From contig NZ_VCHA01000001.1 in assembly GCF_016597815.1 (NCBI RefSeq), positions 62,001-126,000 of the forward strand: a stretch of 64,000 bases of DNA, read 5' to 3'. The notes beneath the pieces were generated by a model, which saw only the letters and a list, made by a program, of their open reading frames with translations, had not been told where the DNA came from and did no database searches. Source of the DNA: Marinobacter sp. DY40_1A1. Its GTDB lineage: Bacteria > Pseudomonadota > Gammaproteobacteria > Pseudomonadales > Oleiphilaceae. This document shows, piece by piece, positions 18,440 to 27,143 of the stretch; the stretch's first letter is position 1; each line of letters starts with the position of its first letter. A program made the translations under genes and the position numbers.

Positions 18440-20170
18440 CTAAGGCCGGACTTTTCTCCAAAGAGCCCGTCCTACAATCCTCACCTTGTCCCGGGTCGCC
18501 ATTCTGCCAAGGTTGGTTTTTACCACGCCTTTGGTGAACCGGGTCGATTTGGAATAGTCGATGCGCACGTCTACAAGAACCGGCCGCCCGGCGGCCGACT
18601 TCAGCAGTGCGATCTCCAGGCTGTCAGAAGTATCCTCATTTCCCGCCATTGAAACAAACTCCACGCCAACGGCTTTGGCAAATGCCTCGTAGTCCATTGC
18701 GCCAAGTACAGTGCAGGTCTTCTGGTTGTACGGAATTTGCTGTGCCTGGGCGATTTGCGACAACTCGCCATCGTTGAACACAAAAATCATCACTCCGACG
18801 CCAAGGCGCGCAGCGGTTACCAGTTCCATGCCAGTCATCAGTAAAGCCCCGTCGCCTACAATGCCGACTACCTGGCGCTTTGGGTTTGCCAGCTTTGCAC
18901 CGATAGCACCAGGAACGCAGTAGCCCATGGCGTTGAAATCGCTGGGAGACATGTAGTTCCGTGCGCCCAATATGGGCAATAGCTCGGCCACCAGGAAGGT
19001 ATGGTTACCATCGTCGGCGACGACAATTGCATCGTCATCAAGGCGTTCGCGCAGGTGGCTGAAAAACAGCTCCGGGTTTACCCGGTCGCCGCTGTCGTGG
19101 TCCCGCCACTCTTTCTTGTAGGCGGCTTTGTCTTGGGCAATCTGCTCGCGAATTCCTGTGTTGGCTGCAGTGGGCTGCAAGATTTTTACCGCTTTCAGAA
19201 GCGCGGGCAGTGTAACCCTCGCATCTCCCTCGATGGTATGGCTGGCCGGGTAGTTGGCGCTGAATACCTCAGGGTTGATGTCCATGTGAACCAGGGTTTC
19301 TGGCGGGTTAATGCCATAGCTTCCGGTGGGGATTTCCGAGAACCGGGTTCCTATAGCTAACAGGCAATCTATCTTTGCGAAAGCATTGGTTGCTGCGGGA
19401 ACCGCGTAATTACCCATGCCCATCCCGGTGTGCAGAGGGTGGTTGCCCGGGAAGGCGCTAAGGCCCTGAAGGGTTGTTGAAACGGGTGCATCCAGCAGTT
19501 CTGCCAGCTCGATCAGCTCAGCCTGTGCATCAACCGAACCCCAACCTGCGAAAATTCCCGGTTGCTTTGCTTGCACCAGTGCCTGGGCTGCTGCATCAAC
19601 CAGCGACTGCTCTGGCTGCTTTGGTTCGGGTGGCGCCTTGTAAAGAGGCATGTCATCCACGTCGCCCAAAAAATTGCTTATGTTGACCGGGATTTCGATA
19701 AAGACCGGCCCGGGCTCGCCGCCCATGGCTATGTCGTAGGCTTCGTAAAGGGTAGGGATGATTTCCCGGTGGCTGGCAATGCGCCAGGTCTTTTTGGTGA
19801 TCGGTTTGAGCAGAGCGTGCTGATCCATCTCATGGAGTTGGTATCTGTGTCCGGATTCTGAATGGATTCCACCGGAAATGATCATCATGGGGATGCCATC
19901 GATACCCGCTTCACCAATGCCGCTGGCAGCGTGGGTAACACCTGCCGCCGGTACGATCAGCATGGTGCCAAGTTCGGCACCGGTGCGGCTGATGGCATCG
20001 GCCATGAAGGCTCCACCACACTCATGGGTGACAAGGGTTGGCTCAATGCTTTCTGAGCGGTTCAGTTCATCATAGATTTCGGTGGTGTGAACGCCTGGGA
20101 TGCCGAATGTGCGACGTATGCCGAGCTGTTCCAACGCATGGCGAACGAGAGTCGCGCCAGTTTTCTTCAT
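18440..20170 (-). CDS. Thiamine-diphosphate-dependent enzyme, acetolactate synthase-like, substrate unknown
   Basis: The 576-residue protein has the three domains of the POX/AHAS family. The N-terminal pyrimidine domain carries the catalytic Glu50 (VTHECGG), a central domain follows, and the C-terminal TPP domain has the GDG...N motif (VGIVGDGALLMTGMEL, then FNDGELSQIAQAQ). Possible activities include acetolactate synthase, oxo-acid decarboxylase or a related lyase. No small regulatory ilvN-type gene is nearby, so branched-chain synthesis is unlikely. It follows moaA by 81 bases on the same strand and may share its transcript. Any role in anaerobic metabolism is inferred only from position. 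Confidence 0.85.
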   Translation of the reverse strand: MKKTGATLVRHALEQLGIRRTFGIPGVHTTEIYDELNRSESIEPTLVTHECGGAFMADAISRTGAELGTMLIVPAAGVTHAASGIGEAGIDGIPMMIISGGIHSESGHRYQLHEMDQHALLKPITKKTWRIASHREIIPTLYEAYDIAMGGEPGPVFIEIPVNISNFLGDVDDMPLYKAPPEPKQPEQSLVDAAAQALVQAKQPGIFAGWGSVDAQAELIELAELLDAPVSTTLQGLSAFPGNHPLHTGMGMGNYAVPAATNAFAKIDCLLAIGTRFSEIPTGSYGINPPETLVHMDINPEVFSANYPASHTIEGDARVTLPALLKAVKILQPTAANTGIREQIAQDKAAYKKEWRDHDSGDRVNPELFFSHLRERLDDDAIVVADDGNHTFLVAELLPILGARNYMSPSDFNAMGYCVPGAIGAKLANPKRQVVGIVGDGALLMTGMELVTAARLGVGVMIFVFNDGELSQIAQAQQIPYNQKTCTVLGAMDYEAFAKAVGVEFVSMAGNEDTSDSLEIALLKSAAGRPVLVDVRIDYSKSTRFTKGVVKTNLGRMATRDKVRIVGRALWRKVRP

Positions 20171-20240
20171 GGGTATGCCCTGATAATTATTATTGTGGGT
20201 TAGCAGTGCTTTGCATGGTTTGGCGGGGAGCGTGACTAAT

Positions 20241-20263
20241 ACCGGAGGGGATCACCCTCCGGT
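20241..20263. terminator. Perfect hairpin spanning the moaA stop codon
   Basis: ACCGGAGGG, loop GATCA and CCCTCCGGT form a perfect nine-base stem that includes the last Gly-Gly codons and stop of moaA. There is no T-tract on the moaA strand. It may act as a weak terminator, a processing site or an mRNA stabiliser between moaA and the downstream gene. Confidence 0.45.
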
Positions 20264-21244
20264 CATATTCATGAAGCGCAGGATCTGCACATCGCCGTTG
20301 CTGGAGAAGTGATGACGCTCCGGCTTCAGGTCCATGGAGTCTATGATGGTTTGCCGCAGTTTGTCATCGGTCACCGGGTGGCCCCGAAGTACCCGGCGAA
20401 GGTCTACAGAATGCTCGTTACCCAGGCATAGAAGTAATCGGCCTTCAACGGTTACCCGCACCCGATTGCAAGTGGAGCAAAAGTTGTGGGAGTGGGGCGA
20501 AATGAAGCCTACCTTGATTGGGCTGTCTGACATTCGGTAATAGCGAGCGGGGCCGCCTGAGTCTTCAGGGGTTGGCATCAGGTCGTGGTGTTGGCGAACA
20601 ATGTCGCGCACCTCATCACTGGTGCACAGTGCCTGCCCGCGATCGTGCTCGGAAATCTCGCCCAAAGGCATTTCTTCGATAAAGGTAATGTCGACGTTTT
20701 TCTTCCGGGCAAACTCGATCAAATCCGGAACTTCGTGATCATTCCCGCCTTTCATTACAACGGTGTTCAGCTTGATGCCTTTAAAGCCGGCGTCTTTTGC
20801 AGCGTCTATGCCCTCCAGTACCCGCGACAGTTTGCCGGTGCGCGTAATGCTTGCGAATTTTTCCGGGTCCAGAGAGTCCAGGCTGATATTCAGTCGCTTC
20901 AGGCCCGCTTTGCGCAGAGGTTCTGCCATGGTGGGCAGCTGGCTGCCATTGGTGGTCATGGCGAAATCACGCAGGCCGTAGGTGCCTATCTCCCGAACCA
21001 GCTCAATAATGTCTTTGCGAACCAGAGGCTCGCCACCTGTAAGACGGATTTTTTCCGTGCCCAGGGATACAAATGTTTTGGCAACCCGGGCAATCTCCTC
21101 AAGCGTCAGAACCTGTTGCCGGGGGAGAAAAGTCATCTCCTCTGCCATGCAATAAACGCAGCGGAAGTCGCAGCGGTCGGTAACGGACAGGCGTACGTAG
21201 TTGACGGTTCTGCCAAAACGGTCTGTCAGCTTGCTGTTGGGCAT
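20252..21244 (-). CDS. moaA: GTP 3',8-cyclase MoaA (molybdenum cofactor)
   Basis: MoaA is a radical SAM enzyme that, with MoaC, turns GTP into cyclic pyranopterin monophosphate, the first step of molybdenum cofactor synthesis. The SAM cluster motif is Cys25-x3-Cys29-x2-Cys32 (CDFRCVYC). The second cluster motif is [18 protein letters not shown], and the conserved Gly-Gly tail ends the protein. Its 330 residues are normal. A moaA copy near nar genes is known in Pseudomonas, where it serves nitrate reductase. moaC and other moa genes are not in the window. Confidence 0.96.
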   Translation of the reverse strand: MPNSKLTDRFGRTVNYVRLSVTDRCDFRCVYCMAEEMTFLPRQQVLTLEEIARVAKTFVSLGTEKIRLTGGEPLVRKDIIELVREIGTYGLRDFAMTTNGSQLPTMAEPLRKAGLKRLNISLDSLDPEKFASITRTGKLSRVLEGIDAAKDAGFKGIKLNTVVMKGGNDHEVPDLIEFARKKNVDITFIEEMPLGEISEHDRGQALCTSDEVRDIVRQHHDLMPTPEDSGGPARYYRMSDSPIKVGFISPHSHNFCSTCNRVRVTVEGRLLLCLGNEHSVDLRRVLRGHPVTDDKLRQTIIDSMDLKPERHHFSSNGDVQILRFMNMTGG

Positions 21245-21403
21245 TGGTTTCTTTCCTGTAACTGCTGAATGCGCTTACGGATTGAGTATAGCTCCAGTAT
21301 CGCAGAATCAAACCCCTAATCAGATACCCCTCGCGGGGTAAGCCTGGCAGCTCAGTTTAATGGCAAGCATTGTGCGGGTCTTTTTGATCCGGTCAGAAAA
21401 TGA

Positions 21404-21441
21404 TTGATTTTTGACCGTAACATTACTATAAAATACATGTT
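21404..21441 (+). promoter_or_regulatory. Probable promoter with NsrR-type site over the -10
   Basis: A -35 (TTGATT, 21404-21409) and -10 (TATAAA, 21427-21432) are spaced by 17 bases. The -10 lies inside an imperfect 23-base inverted repeat (21419-21441, outer arms AACAT/ATGTT). Read on the minus strand, its first half AACATGTATTT matches ten of eleven positions of the NsrR half-site AANATGCATTT. The other half matches about seven. As the operon downstream ends in nsrR, this would be NO-relieved autorepression. It was found by eye. Confidence 0.5.
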
Positions 21442-21486
21442 AATGGCTGGCGGCGTAAGCCAGAAAATATTTTGCTGGGGGATAGA

Positions 21487-21702
21487 ATGGAAAAACTGCT
21501 GTTTCGAGCCAATAGTGCGATGGTGTGGTCTCTGATTGGGTTGGTTGCCACAGTCTTGATGGCGTATCCGCTGGCAGGCCGGTTTCCCATGATGATTCAA
21601 GTCCTGGCCCATGTGGGGACCTTGTTGTTTGCCGTTGGTATCAAAATATCCTACGTCGCACGGCTCGTGTTTTTAAGCCGCTTGGGGAGACCTGTTCACT
21701 GA
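21487..21702 (+). CDS. Small two-helix membrane protein, unknown
   Basis: This 71-residue protein starts at ATG 21487, where GGGGGA lies five bases upstream; an upstream TTG is less likely. It has two hydrophobic stretches (about residues 12-28 and 38-58) and a basic C-terminus (VFLSRLGRP). It is the first gene of a set with a DUF454 protein and nsrR, so it is probably NO- or nitrosative-stress-responsive. It may belong with small proteins annotated PpyR in pseudomonads, but I cannot confirm this. Confidence 0.65.
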   Translation: MEKLLFRANSAMVWSLIGLVATVLMAYPLAGRFPMMIQVLAHVGTLLFAVGIKISYVARLVFLSRLGRPVH

Positions 21703-21749
21703 TTAGCGATAGAATAGGTGAAAGATTGAACAGTGCTGAGGGTCCCGCT

Positions 21750-22118
21750 ATGACCGTGCGATCCGGAAAGACCGGTTTCAGGGTTCTTGCGTACATATCC
21801 ATAGGGTTAGCCGCAATCGGGGTGGTCTTGCCATTGTTGCCGACCACGCCCTTTGTGCTGCTGGCGGCCTTTTTTGCGAGCAAGGGCTCCCCCGCTTTTG
21901 CCAGCTGGCTTGAAGAGCATCCGTCTTTTGGTCCTGCTATCAGGGATTGGCGCCGGAATAGGGTTATACCCTTAAGGGCCAAAGTTCTCGCATGTGGCAT
22001 GATGTTGCTGAGCTGGGGAATTTTGTTCGCGATGGGCGCTGCCACTGTGGTTTTGGCCATCTCGGGAACTTTCCTCGCGGGTGTAGCGTCTTATTTGCTT
22101 ACCAGACCCTCGTACTGA
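21750..22118 (+). CDS. DUF454 (YbaN-like) inner membrane protein
   Basis: The 122-residue protein has the DUF454 pattern: GLAAIGVVLPLLPTTPFVLLAAFFASKGSP near residues 20-50, LEEHPSFGPAIRDWRRNRVIPLRAK in the cytoplasmic loop and two further C-terminal helices. ATG 21750 gives the normal family length. A longer in-frame start overlaps the preceding gene and is rejected. The family's function is unknown. In several proteobacteria DUF454 genes lie near nitrosative-stress or denitrification regulators, as here. Confidence 0.85.
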   Translation: MTVRSGKTGFRVLAYISIGLAAIGVVLPLLPTTPFVLLAAFFASKGSPAFASWLEEHPSFGPAIRDWRRNRVIPLRAKVLACGMMLLSWGILFAMGAATVVLAISGTFLAGVASYLLTRPSY

Positions 22119-22147
22119 CCGCTTTCACAGAATAACCGGAGTGTTGA

Positions 22148-22585
22148 ATGCACATTACCCGTTACACCGATTACTCGCTTCGCGTGTTGATTTATCTTAC
22201 GGTGCAGGGTGATCGCCTGACAACGATCCAGGAAATTGCAGACAGCTACGACATTTCCAAAAACCATCTGATGAAGGTCGTGCACCAGCTTAACAAGAAG
22301 GGTTACATTGAAACGGTGCGTGGGAAAAAAGGTGGTATGAGATTGCACAGGGCGCCTGAAGACATCAACGTGGGTGTGCTGGTGCGTGACACAGAGCATG
22401 ACCTCAGTCTTGTTGAGTGTTACTCCTCTAAAAACACCTGCAAAATCTCCCCGGTTTGTGGTCTTAAACCCATATTTGGGGAGGCCTTGCAGGCGTTCCT
22501 CTCGGTGCTCGATAAGTACACGCTGAAAGACATCATGAATGAGCAGCATCAACCGCAATTATTAAGACTGCTTCAGATCGCCTGA
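22148..22585 (+). CDS. nsrR: NsrR, NO-sensing Rrf2-family repressor
   Basis: NsrR binds DNA with a [4Fe-4S] cluster that reacts with NO, releasing repression of NO-detoxifying genes. The 145-residue protein has an N-terminal winged helix (TTIQEIADSYDISKNHLMKVVHQL), a basic wing (RGKKGGMRLHR) and three cluster cysteines Cys91, Cys98 and Cys104. Asp8 is also present; it is the fourth ligand in the characterised Streptomyces protein. These features separate it from IscR. It is the last gene of a probable autoregulated operon. Confidence 0.93.
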   Translation: MHITRYTDYSLRVLIYLTVQGDRLTTIQEIADSYDISKNHLMKVVHQLNKKGYIETVRGKKGGMRLHRAPEDINVGVLVRDTEHDLSLVECYSSKNTCKISPVCGLKPIFGEALQAFLSVLDKYTLKDIMNEQHQPQLLRLLQIA

Positions 22586-22609
22586 TATCCCCTTTTTGCT
22601 TTTCCATTC

Positions 22610-22628
22610 CCGGCCTGTTTCAGGCCGG
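22610..22628. terminator. Hairpin between convergent nsrR and desaturase genes
   Basis: CCGGCCTG-TTT-CAGGCCGG forms a perfect eight-base stem. It lies 25 bases after nsrR and overlaps the desaturase stop codon. T-tracts are weak on both strands, so it may act as a modest bidirectional terminator. Confidence 0.55.
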
Positions 22629-23699
22629 TTGGCTCTCAAGCCTCATGCGCAAACGGTCCGGTAACGAGTACTTCAGTATTCTTTTTACGACCGTGCCGTA
22701 TTGGTGCCTGAAACTACCGGTGTTGTAGCGGATGCCATGCTTGCGGCAGACGCTCTGAACCCTTTCGGAAACCTCGGGGTACCGGTGTGCTGGCAGGTCC
22801 GGGAAAACGTGATGCTCTATCTGATAACTCAAGTGCCCGCTAAGCAGGTGTATAAGTTTGTTGCCGGTGAAGTTTGACGAGCCGGTAAGCTGGCGCAGAT
22901 ACCAGTGCCCCTTGCTTTCATTCTCGCAGTCTTTCTCATCAAAGGTTTCAGCGTCCTCCGTAAAGTGGCCGCAGAAAATCACCGTGGACGACCACAGATT
23001 GCGCATCAGGTTGGCGCCAAGGTTTCCGGCCAGCACGATGGGCGCCACAGGAAAGGTAATGAGCGGAAAGAACACATAATCCTTGAAGGCTTGACGCCCA
23101 CCTTTGTGAAGCGCGTCTTTCAAAAACGGAAGCTTGTCGCGCAGGCGAATCTCGCCGCGCCTTACCCGCTCAAACTCCAGTTCATGCAAGCCAACGCCCC
23201 ACTGGAAGAACACGCTGAGCATCACATAGCTTAAAAACTGCAGGCTGTGGGCCGGATGCCATTGTTCGTCATCACTCAGGCGCAGCAGTGCATAGCCGTA
23301 GTCCCGATCCTTGCCGATGATGTTGGTGTAGGTGTGGTGTTCGTAATTGTGCGTGCGGCGCCAGGAGTCGGATGAACAGGCGGTGTCCCACTCGTAGGTT
23401 TGAGAATGCAGAGAGGGGTCGTTTATCCAGTCATACTGGCCGTGCATCACGTTATGGCCAATTTCCATGTTCTCTATGATTTTGGAAAGGCCCAGCGAGA
23501 CCGTTGCCGCCACAAAAACGGGTGGGATAAAACCGAACGGCATCATTACCCGGCCACCCACTTCGAGGGCGCGGTGCAAGCGAATTACGCGGCGAATGTA
23601 ATTGGCGTCACGCTCTCCCAGATCCGCGACGATTTCATCGCGGATGCTGTTCAGATCTTGTGCCAATTCCTGGAGCTGGTCTTCGGTCATCTGTGACAT
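22620..23699 (-). CDS. desB: Membrane fatty acid (acyl-CoA) desaturase, DesB-like
   Basis: This 359-residue membrane di-iron desaturase has the three histidine boxes HNVMH, HNYEHH and QIEHH, with two hydrophobic spans before and between them. It introduces double bonds into acyl chains to adjust membrane fluidity. ATG 23699 is chosen because AAGGAG precedes it. It follows the reductase gene by 11 bases. The gene set of reductase, desaturase and divergent TetR repressor matches desC-desB-desT of Pseudomonas aeruginosa, where DesB is an acyl-CoA delta-9 desaturase. The regiospecificity here is inferred. Confidence 0.88.
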   Translation of the reverse strand: MSQMTEDQLQELAQDLNSIRDEIVADLGERDANYIRRVIRLHRALEVGGRVMMPFGFIPPVFVAATVSLGLSKIIENMEIGHNVMHGQYDWINDPSLHSQTYEWDTACSSDSWRRTHNYEHHTYTNIIGKDRDYGYALLRLSDDEQWHPAHSLQFLSYVMLSVFFQWGVGLHELEFERVRRGEIRLRDKLPFLKDALHKGGRQAFKDYVFFPLITFPVAPIVLAGNLGANLMRNLWSSTVIFCGHFTEDAETFDEKDCENESKGHWYLRQLTGSSNFTGNKLIHLLSGHLSYQIEHHVFPDLPAHRYPEVSERVQSVCRKHGIRYNTGSFRHQYGTVVKRILKYSLPDRLRMRLESQPA

Positions 23700-23710
23700 G
23701 GGGTTGCTCC

Positions 23711-24826
23711 TTAAATCTCGATGGTGACAGGGCCATGGGGGATGGATATGCAAAGCTGAACGCTCTCTTCCCCTGGCCCGGAAGCCTTGCCTGTGAGCCG
23801 GTTAATCACTGTGCCGCTGGTTTTGCGGCAGCTGCATTGGTGGCATATGCCCATACGACAGCCGTGGCGGGGCGAAAGACCGGACGCCTCTGCGATTTCC
23901 AGAAGACTGGCGTCGCCCTCAGAACTGGCTTCCAGATTGCTCTTTCCAAACTGAACCTTGCCGCCAAGAACCTGGTTCGCAAGGTCGGCATTCAGTGCCG
24001 GCGCTGCGGTGGAAAAAAAGGTGCTGTGGATGTCTTTTTTGCGTATGCCATGCTCGTGCAATTGCTTGTTGGCCAGGTCCATCAGTCCCTTGGGGCCGCA
24101 CAGGTAGACCTGCCTTGCTTTGAGCCCGGGCACAGTGCTCAGGTCCTGGCTTTTTAAGTACCGGGGTTTGTCGCTTTCATCCGTCGCGATGATTCTCAAA
24201 GTCAGCGCGCTGTAGCGGCGTTCAAGAGCATGCAAACGCTCGGCGGCAATGATGTCCTGCTGGGTGCGCACGAAATAGAGCAGAGTGACCGGTGCCCGGA
24301 AATCCTGAGCTGCCATAGTTTCCAGATGGCTTAAAACGGGCGTAATCCCGCTACCGCCGGCAATAAAGAGCACAGGCTGCGGGGGTTCTGGCAGCAGGAA
24401 ATCGCCGAAGGCCTCGCCCAGTCCCAGCACCTGACCCTCACTCAGGTTGTCGTGCAGCCAGTTGGTTACCAGGCCGCCCGGCAGACGTTTGATGGTCAAG
24501 GTGACAAGCCCTTGTTTGGCCCACAACTCCGGAGAACTTGAAAGACTGAAGGTGCGGGTGCGCTGAACGCCATCAATCTCAACGCAAATGTTTACGTGTT
24601 GGCCCGCTTGAAAACCCGCCCAGCGTGCGGCAGGTTTCAGTGTAAATGTGCGGGTATCAGAGGTTTCCTGAATTACTTGCTCAACCCTTGCGAGGGTTTG
24701 CCCCTGCACCAGCATGGGGTTGAGTGTCTCAAGCAATGGATCGAAGAAGGCAGCCGGATCATTCCGGTTAAAAAGCTGCCTTCCTAGCCAGTGCAGAGCT
24801 CGTGTTTGGGGAATTCTTGCCGGCAT
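23711..24826 (-). CDS. desC: Ferredoxin reductase partner of the desaturase, DesC-like
   Basis: The 371-residue protein is a fused flavodoxin reductase/ferredoxin. It has an FAD-binding barrel (RTRTFSLSSSPE), an NAD(P)H domain (LFIAGGSGITPVLSHL), and a C-terminal [2Fe-2S] plant-type domain with CRMGICHQCSC and a distal Cys. It supplies electrons to the desaturase. AAGGAG stands ten bases before the ATG. It is the first gene of the operon and is read away from the TetR gene. Confidence 0.9.
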   Translation of the reverse strand: MPARIPQTRALHWLGRQLFNRNDPAAFFDPLLETLNPMLVQGQTLARVEQVIQETSDTRTFTLKPAARWAGFQAGQHVNICVEIDGVQRTRTFSLSSSPELWAKQGLVTLTIKRLPGGLVTNWLHDNLSEGQVLGLGEAFGDFLLPEPPQPVLFIAGGSGITPVLSHLETMAAQDFRAPVTLLYFVRTQQDIIAAERLHALERRYSALTLRIIATDESDKPRYLKSQDLSTVPGLKARQVYLCGPKGLMDLANKQLHEHGIRKKDIHSTFFSTAAPALNADLANQVLGGKVQFGKSNLEASSEGDASLLEIAEASGLSPRHGCRMGICHQCSCRKTSGTVINRLTGKASGPGEESVQLCISIPHGPVTIEI

Positions 24827-24855
24827 GATGCTTTCTCCTTATGCGGCCTGACTAA

Positions 24856-24983
24856 TGTGTACACTTGTTTACATGTTGTGTACGACTGTACACATGGACT
24901 TTCGGGCGCACAATGGAGATGGTTTCTTTGGCGCAATATGACAAGTATCCGGTGTTTTAAAGTCCTCGTCTGTGTACACTTGT
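24856..24983. promoter_or_regulatory. DesT-type operators in the desC-desT divergent promoter
   Basis: The 13-base word TGTGTACACTTGT occurs twice as an exact direct repeat, at 24856-24868 near desC and at 24971-24983 near desT. Between them, TGTGTAC-GACT-GTACACA at 24877-24894 is a perfect palindrome with seven-base arms. All three share GTGTAC/GTACAC. This fits multiple operators for the divergent FabR/DesT-like repressor, one set controlling each promoter. Confidence 0.65.
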
Positions 24984-25020
24984 GACTTGGACTCAATGAT
25001 AACGGCAGTATGGGCAGGTG

Positions 25021-25650
25021 ATGTCGGAACGAAAAAGGCGCAAGCCCGGTGAAACCCGTGACAAGCTGATGAGTGCGGTGCTTACATTGGTGGGCAAGGG
25101 CAGGCATTTTGCCAGTCTTGGTATTCGTGAGGTGACCCGCCAGGCTGGCGTGGTGCCCACATCTTTTTACCGGCACTTCCGCAATATGGACGATCTCGGG
25201 CTGCAGCTGGTTGATGAGCTTGGACTAGTCCTGCGCCGAATGATGCGGGAGGCGCGGGAAAACGTGCTTCAGGCGGACAAGCTGATTGAAGAGTCGGTGG
25301 GGATTTTTGTCAGTCACGCCCAGGCAAACCGCAGCTTTTTTCTGTTTATGGCGCAGGGGCTAGCCGGTGAAAGTCGGGCTATTCAGGACGGTATTCGCAG
25401 TGAAATGCGGTATTTTGCCAGTGAGCTGGCGAACGATTTGCGGCGTCTGAAAATGGCGGATCATCTTTCAGATGGCGATCTGGATATGACCTGTGATCTG
25501 GTAGTTCGCAGTGTGGCCTTCAGCCTTACAGATCTGATCGGTGTGTCGGCAGAAGACGAGTATCAGGTAGAGCAAATAAGGAAGCGAACATGCCGCTTCC
25601 TTCAGCTTATCTTTGTGGGTGCGGCCCACTGGAACAACCCGCAGCCCTGA
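25021..25650 (+). CDS. desT: TetR-family regulator of unsaturated fatty acids, FabR/DesT-like
   Basis: This 209-residue regulator has the FabR/DesT-type N-terminal DNA-binding domain: FASLGIREVTRQAGVVPTSF followed by YRHFRNMDDLGLQLVDE, close to what I remember of E. coli FabR. The C-terminal ligand domain probably senses acyl-CoA or the saturated/unsaturated ratio. I start at ATG 25021; a GTG three bases earlier is equally in frame. It is divergent from desCB and shares their control region, as desT does in Pseudomonas. Confidence 0.88.
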   Translation: MSERKRRKPGETRDKLMSAVLTLVGKGRHFASLGIREVTRQAGVVPTSFYRHFRNMDDLGLQLVDELGLVLRRMMREARENVLQADKLIEESVGIFVSHAQANRSFFLFMAQGLAGESRAIQDGIRSEMRYFASELANDLRRLKMADHLSDGDLDMTCDLVVRSVAFSLTDLIGVSAEDEYQVEQIRKRTCRFLQLIFVGAAHWNNPQP

Positions 25651-25668
25651 ACACAGGGCTGCCTGCGG

Positions 25669-27111
25669 TCAAGGCTTCGTGCTTTTGCTGACCCGTGCTT
25701 TTTTCGGTTTGCGCTTGGGCGGAAGAATCAACTTCTCCAGTTCATCCAAAGCTTCTCCTGTGTACACCGCAAGCTTCTGCATGCTGGGCAGGGTATCCCG
25801 GCATCCGGTAAACCCGAAGTTCAACGATCCCGCGTAGCTCAGGCAGGTAATGTTCAGTGCGCCGCCATGGGCAATCAACGAAACCGGATACATGGCTTCC
25901 AGTTTGGCACCCTCGTAATACAAGGGTTCCTGAGGGCCGGGTACGTTCGAGATGGTAACGTTGAACACTGGGCGCATACGGCCGCCAAGGCCTGATAGAA
26001 GCTGCAGAATATAAGGCGACATCAGCAGCATGGTGTACTGGGTGAGGGCGCTCTTTGGCAGCTTTTGCAGGTGTTCTTTTGCTTGATGGGTGGATGTCTT
26101 GATGTTCTGCAAACGAGTAAGTGGATCGGATTCGTTTGTGGCCAGAGATGCGATCATAAAGCTGATTGCCGTGCCCGTGCCCTGATCATCTGCAGGCCGT
26201 ATGTTTACGGGAATGCCTGCTGTAAGAGCGGTATTTGGCAGATCACCCTGCTCCATCAGAAAGCGCCGAAGTGCCGTGCCGCATAGATAAAGAACGATGT
26301 CGTTCAGGGATGACTTGGATATGTGGGCCAGATCTTTCAGGCGGTCAAGCTGGTAGTGCTGCGTGGCGAAGCGACGCTGGCCTGTTACCCGGTGGTTGAT
26401 CTTGGATACCGGCCCGGCAAAGGGTGCAGTAAGGCCGGTCTCCGGGTGGCGAGCAGACTGCATGAGACGGTTACCCGCACGCAGCAGCGTGGGTGCCATA
26501 TCAGCCTGCAGTTTGACCGCCCCCAATGCCTGAGAAAAAATGGCGGGAACACTTTGCCTGGTCTCGCTCTTGCGGGGTTTGAGCCTTTCTGGCCGCATAG
26601 CCCAAGGCGGCAACATGCCTCGCTCACCAGGGTCTTTGCTCAAAACCCGCTGGAGTAAACGCACGCCACTGATACCATCAATCATTGAGTGGTGCATTTT
26701 GGTGTAAAGCGCAAAGCGGTTGTTTTCCAAACCTTCAATAACGTGGCATTCCCAGAGCGGGCGAGCGAAATCAAGAGGGTTGGAGTGCAGGCGCGATACC
26801 AGAACGCCGAGTTCCCTTTCGCCGCCAGGTTTTGGCAGGGCTGAGTGGCGTACGTGGTAGTCAAGATCGAGATTCTTATCGCGTATCCAGGCCGGTGCAA
26901 TTAGCCGGCCGATCGCGCCTGACCAGGCAAGTTTTGTACACCAGGGGGGCGCAATTTCCCCGGTTTCCTTCATGCTGCGCACCATATCGCGAAGGAAGGT
27001 GTCAGGAGCACCCTCCGGTAGCGAAAAGATCAGCATGTTACCGACATGCATTGGTGTGTCTTCAGACTCTACAGCGAGCCACGAGGCATCCAGTGTTCCC
27101 AGGCGTTTCAT
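25669..27111 (-). CDS. Wax ester synthase / acyl-CoA:diacylglycerol acyltransferase
   Basis: This 480-residue bifunctional acyltransferase makes wax esters or triacylglycerol from acyl-CoA with a fatty alcohol or diacylglycerol. The active-site motif HHSMIDG is at residues 140-146, with the catalytic His141. The N-terminus MKRLGTLDASWL and the C-terminal ISNVPGP motif are typical of the WS/DGAT family. ATG 27111 is chosen; a 36-residue upstream extension is not family-like. Marinobacter species carry several such genes. Two tandem palindromes stand 33-61 bases upstream. Confidence 0.94.
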   Translation of the reverse strand: MKRLGTLDASWLAVESEDTPMHVGNMLIFSLPEGAPDTFLRDMVRSMKETGEIAPPWCTKLAWSGAIGRLIAPAWIRDKNLDLDYHVRHSALPKPGGERELGVLVSRLHSNPLDFARPLWECHVIEGLENNRFALYTKMHHSMIDGISGVRLLQRVLSKDPGERGMLPPWAMRPERLKPRKSETRQSVPAIFSQALGAVKLQADMAPTLLRAGNRLMQSARHPETGLTAPFAGPVSKINHRVTGQRRFATQHYQLDRLKDLAHISKSSLNDIVLYLCGTALRRFLMEQGDLPNTALTAGIPVNIRPADDQGTGTAISFMIASLATNESDPLTRLQNIKTSTHQAKEHLQKLPKSALTQYTMLLMSPYILQLLSGLGGRMRPVFNVTISNVPGPQEPLYYEGAKLEAMYPVSLIAHGGALNITCLSYAGSLNFGFTGCRDTLPSMQKLAVYTGEALDELEKLILPPKRKPKKARVSKSTKP

Positions 27112-27143
27112 TCCTTGCGCACCTCTGCCCAATTGGGGGCTTG

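Noticed and set aside
18440..20170. Acetolactate synthase (ilvB) assignment
   Set aside because: No ilvN or ilvC nearby and family membership is broad; only the TPP-enzyme class is supported.
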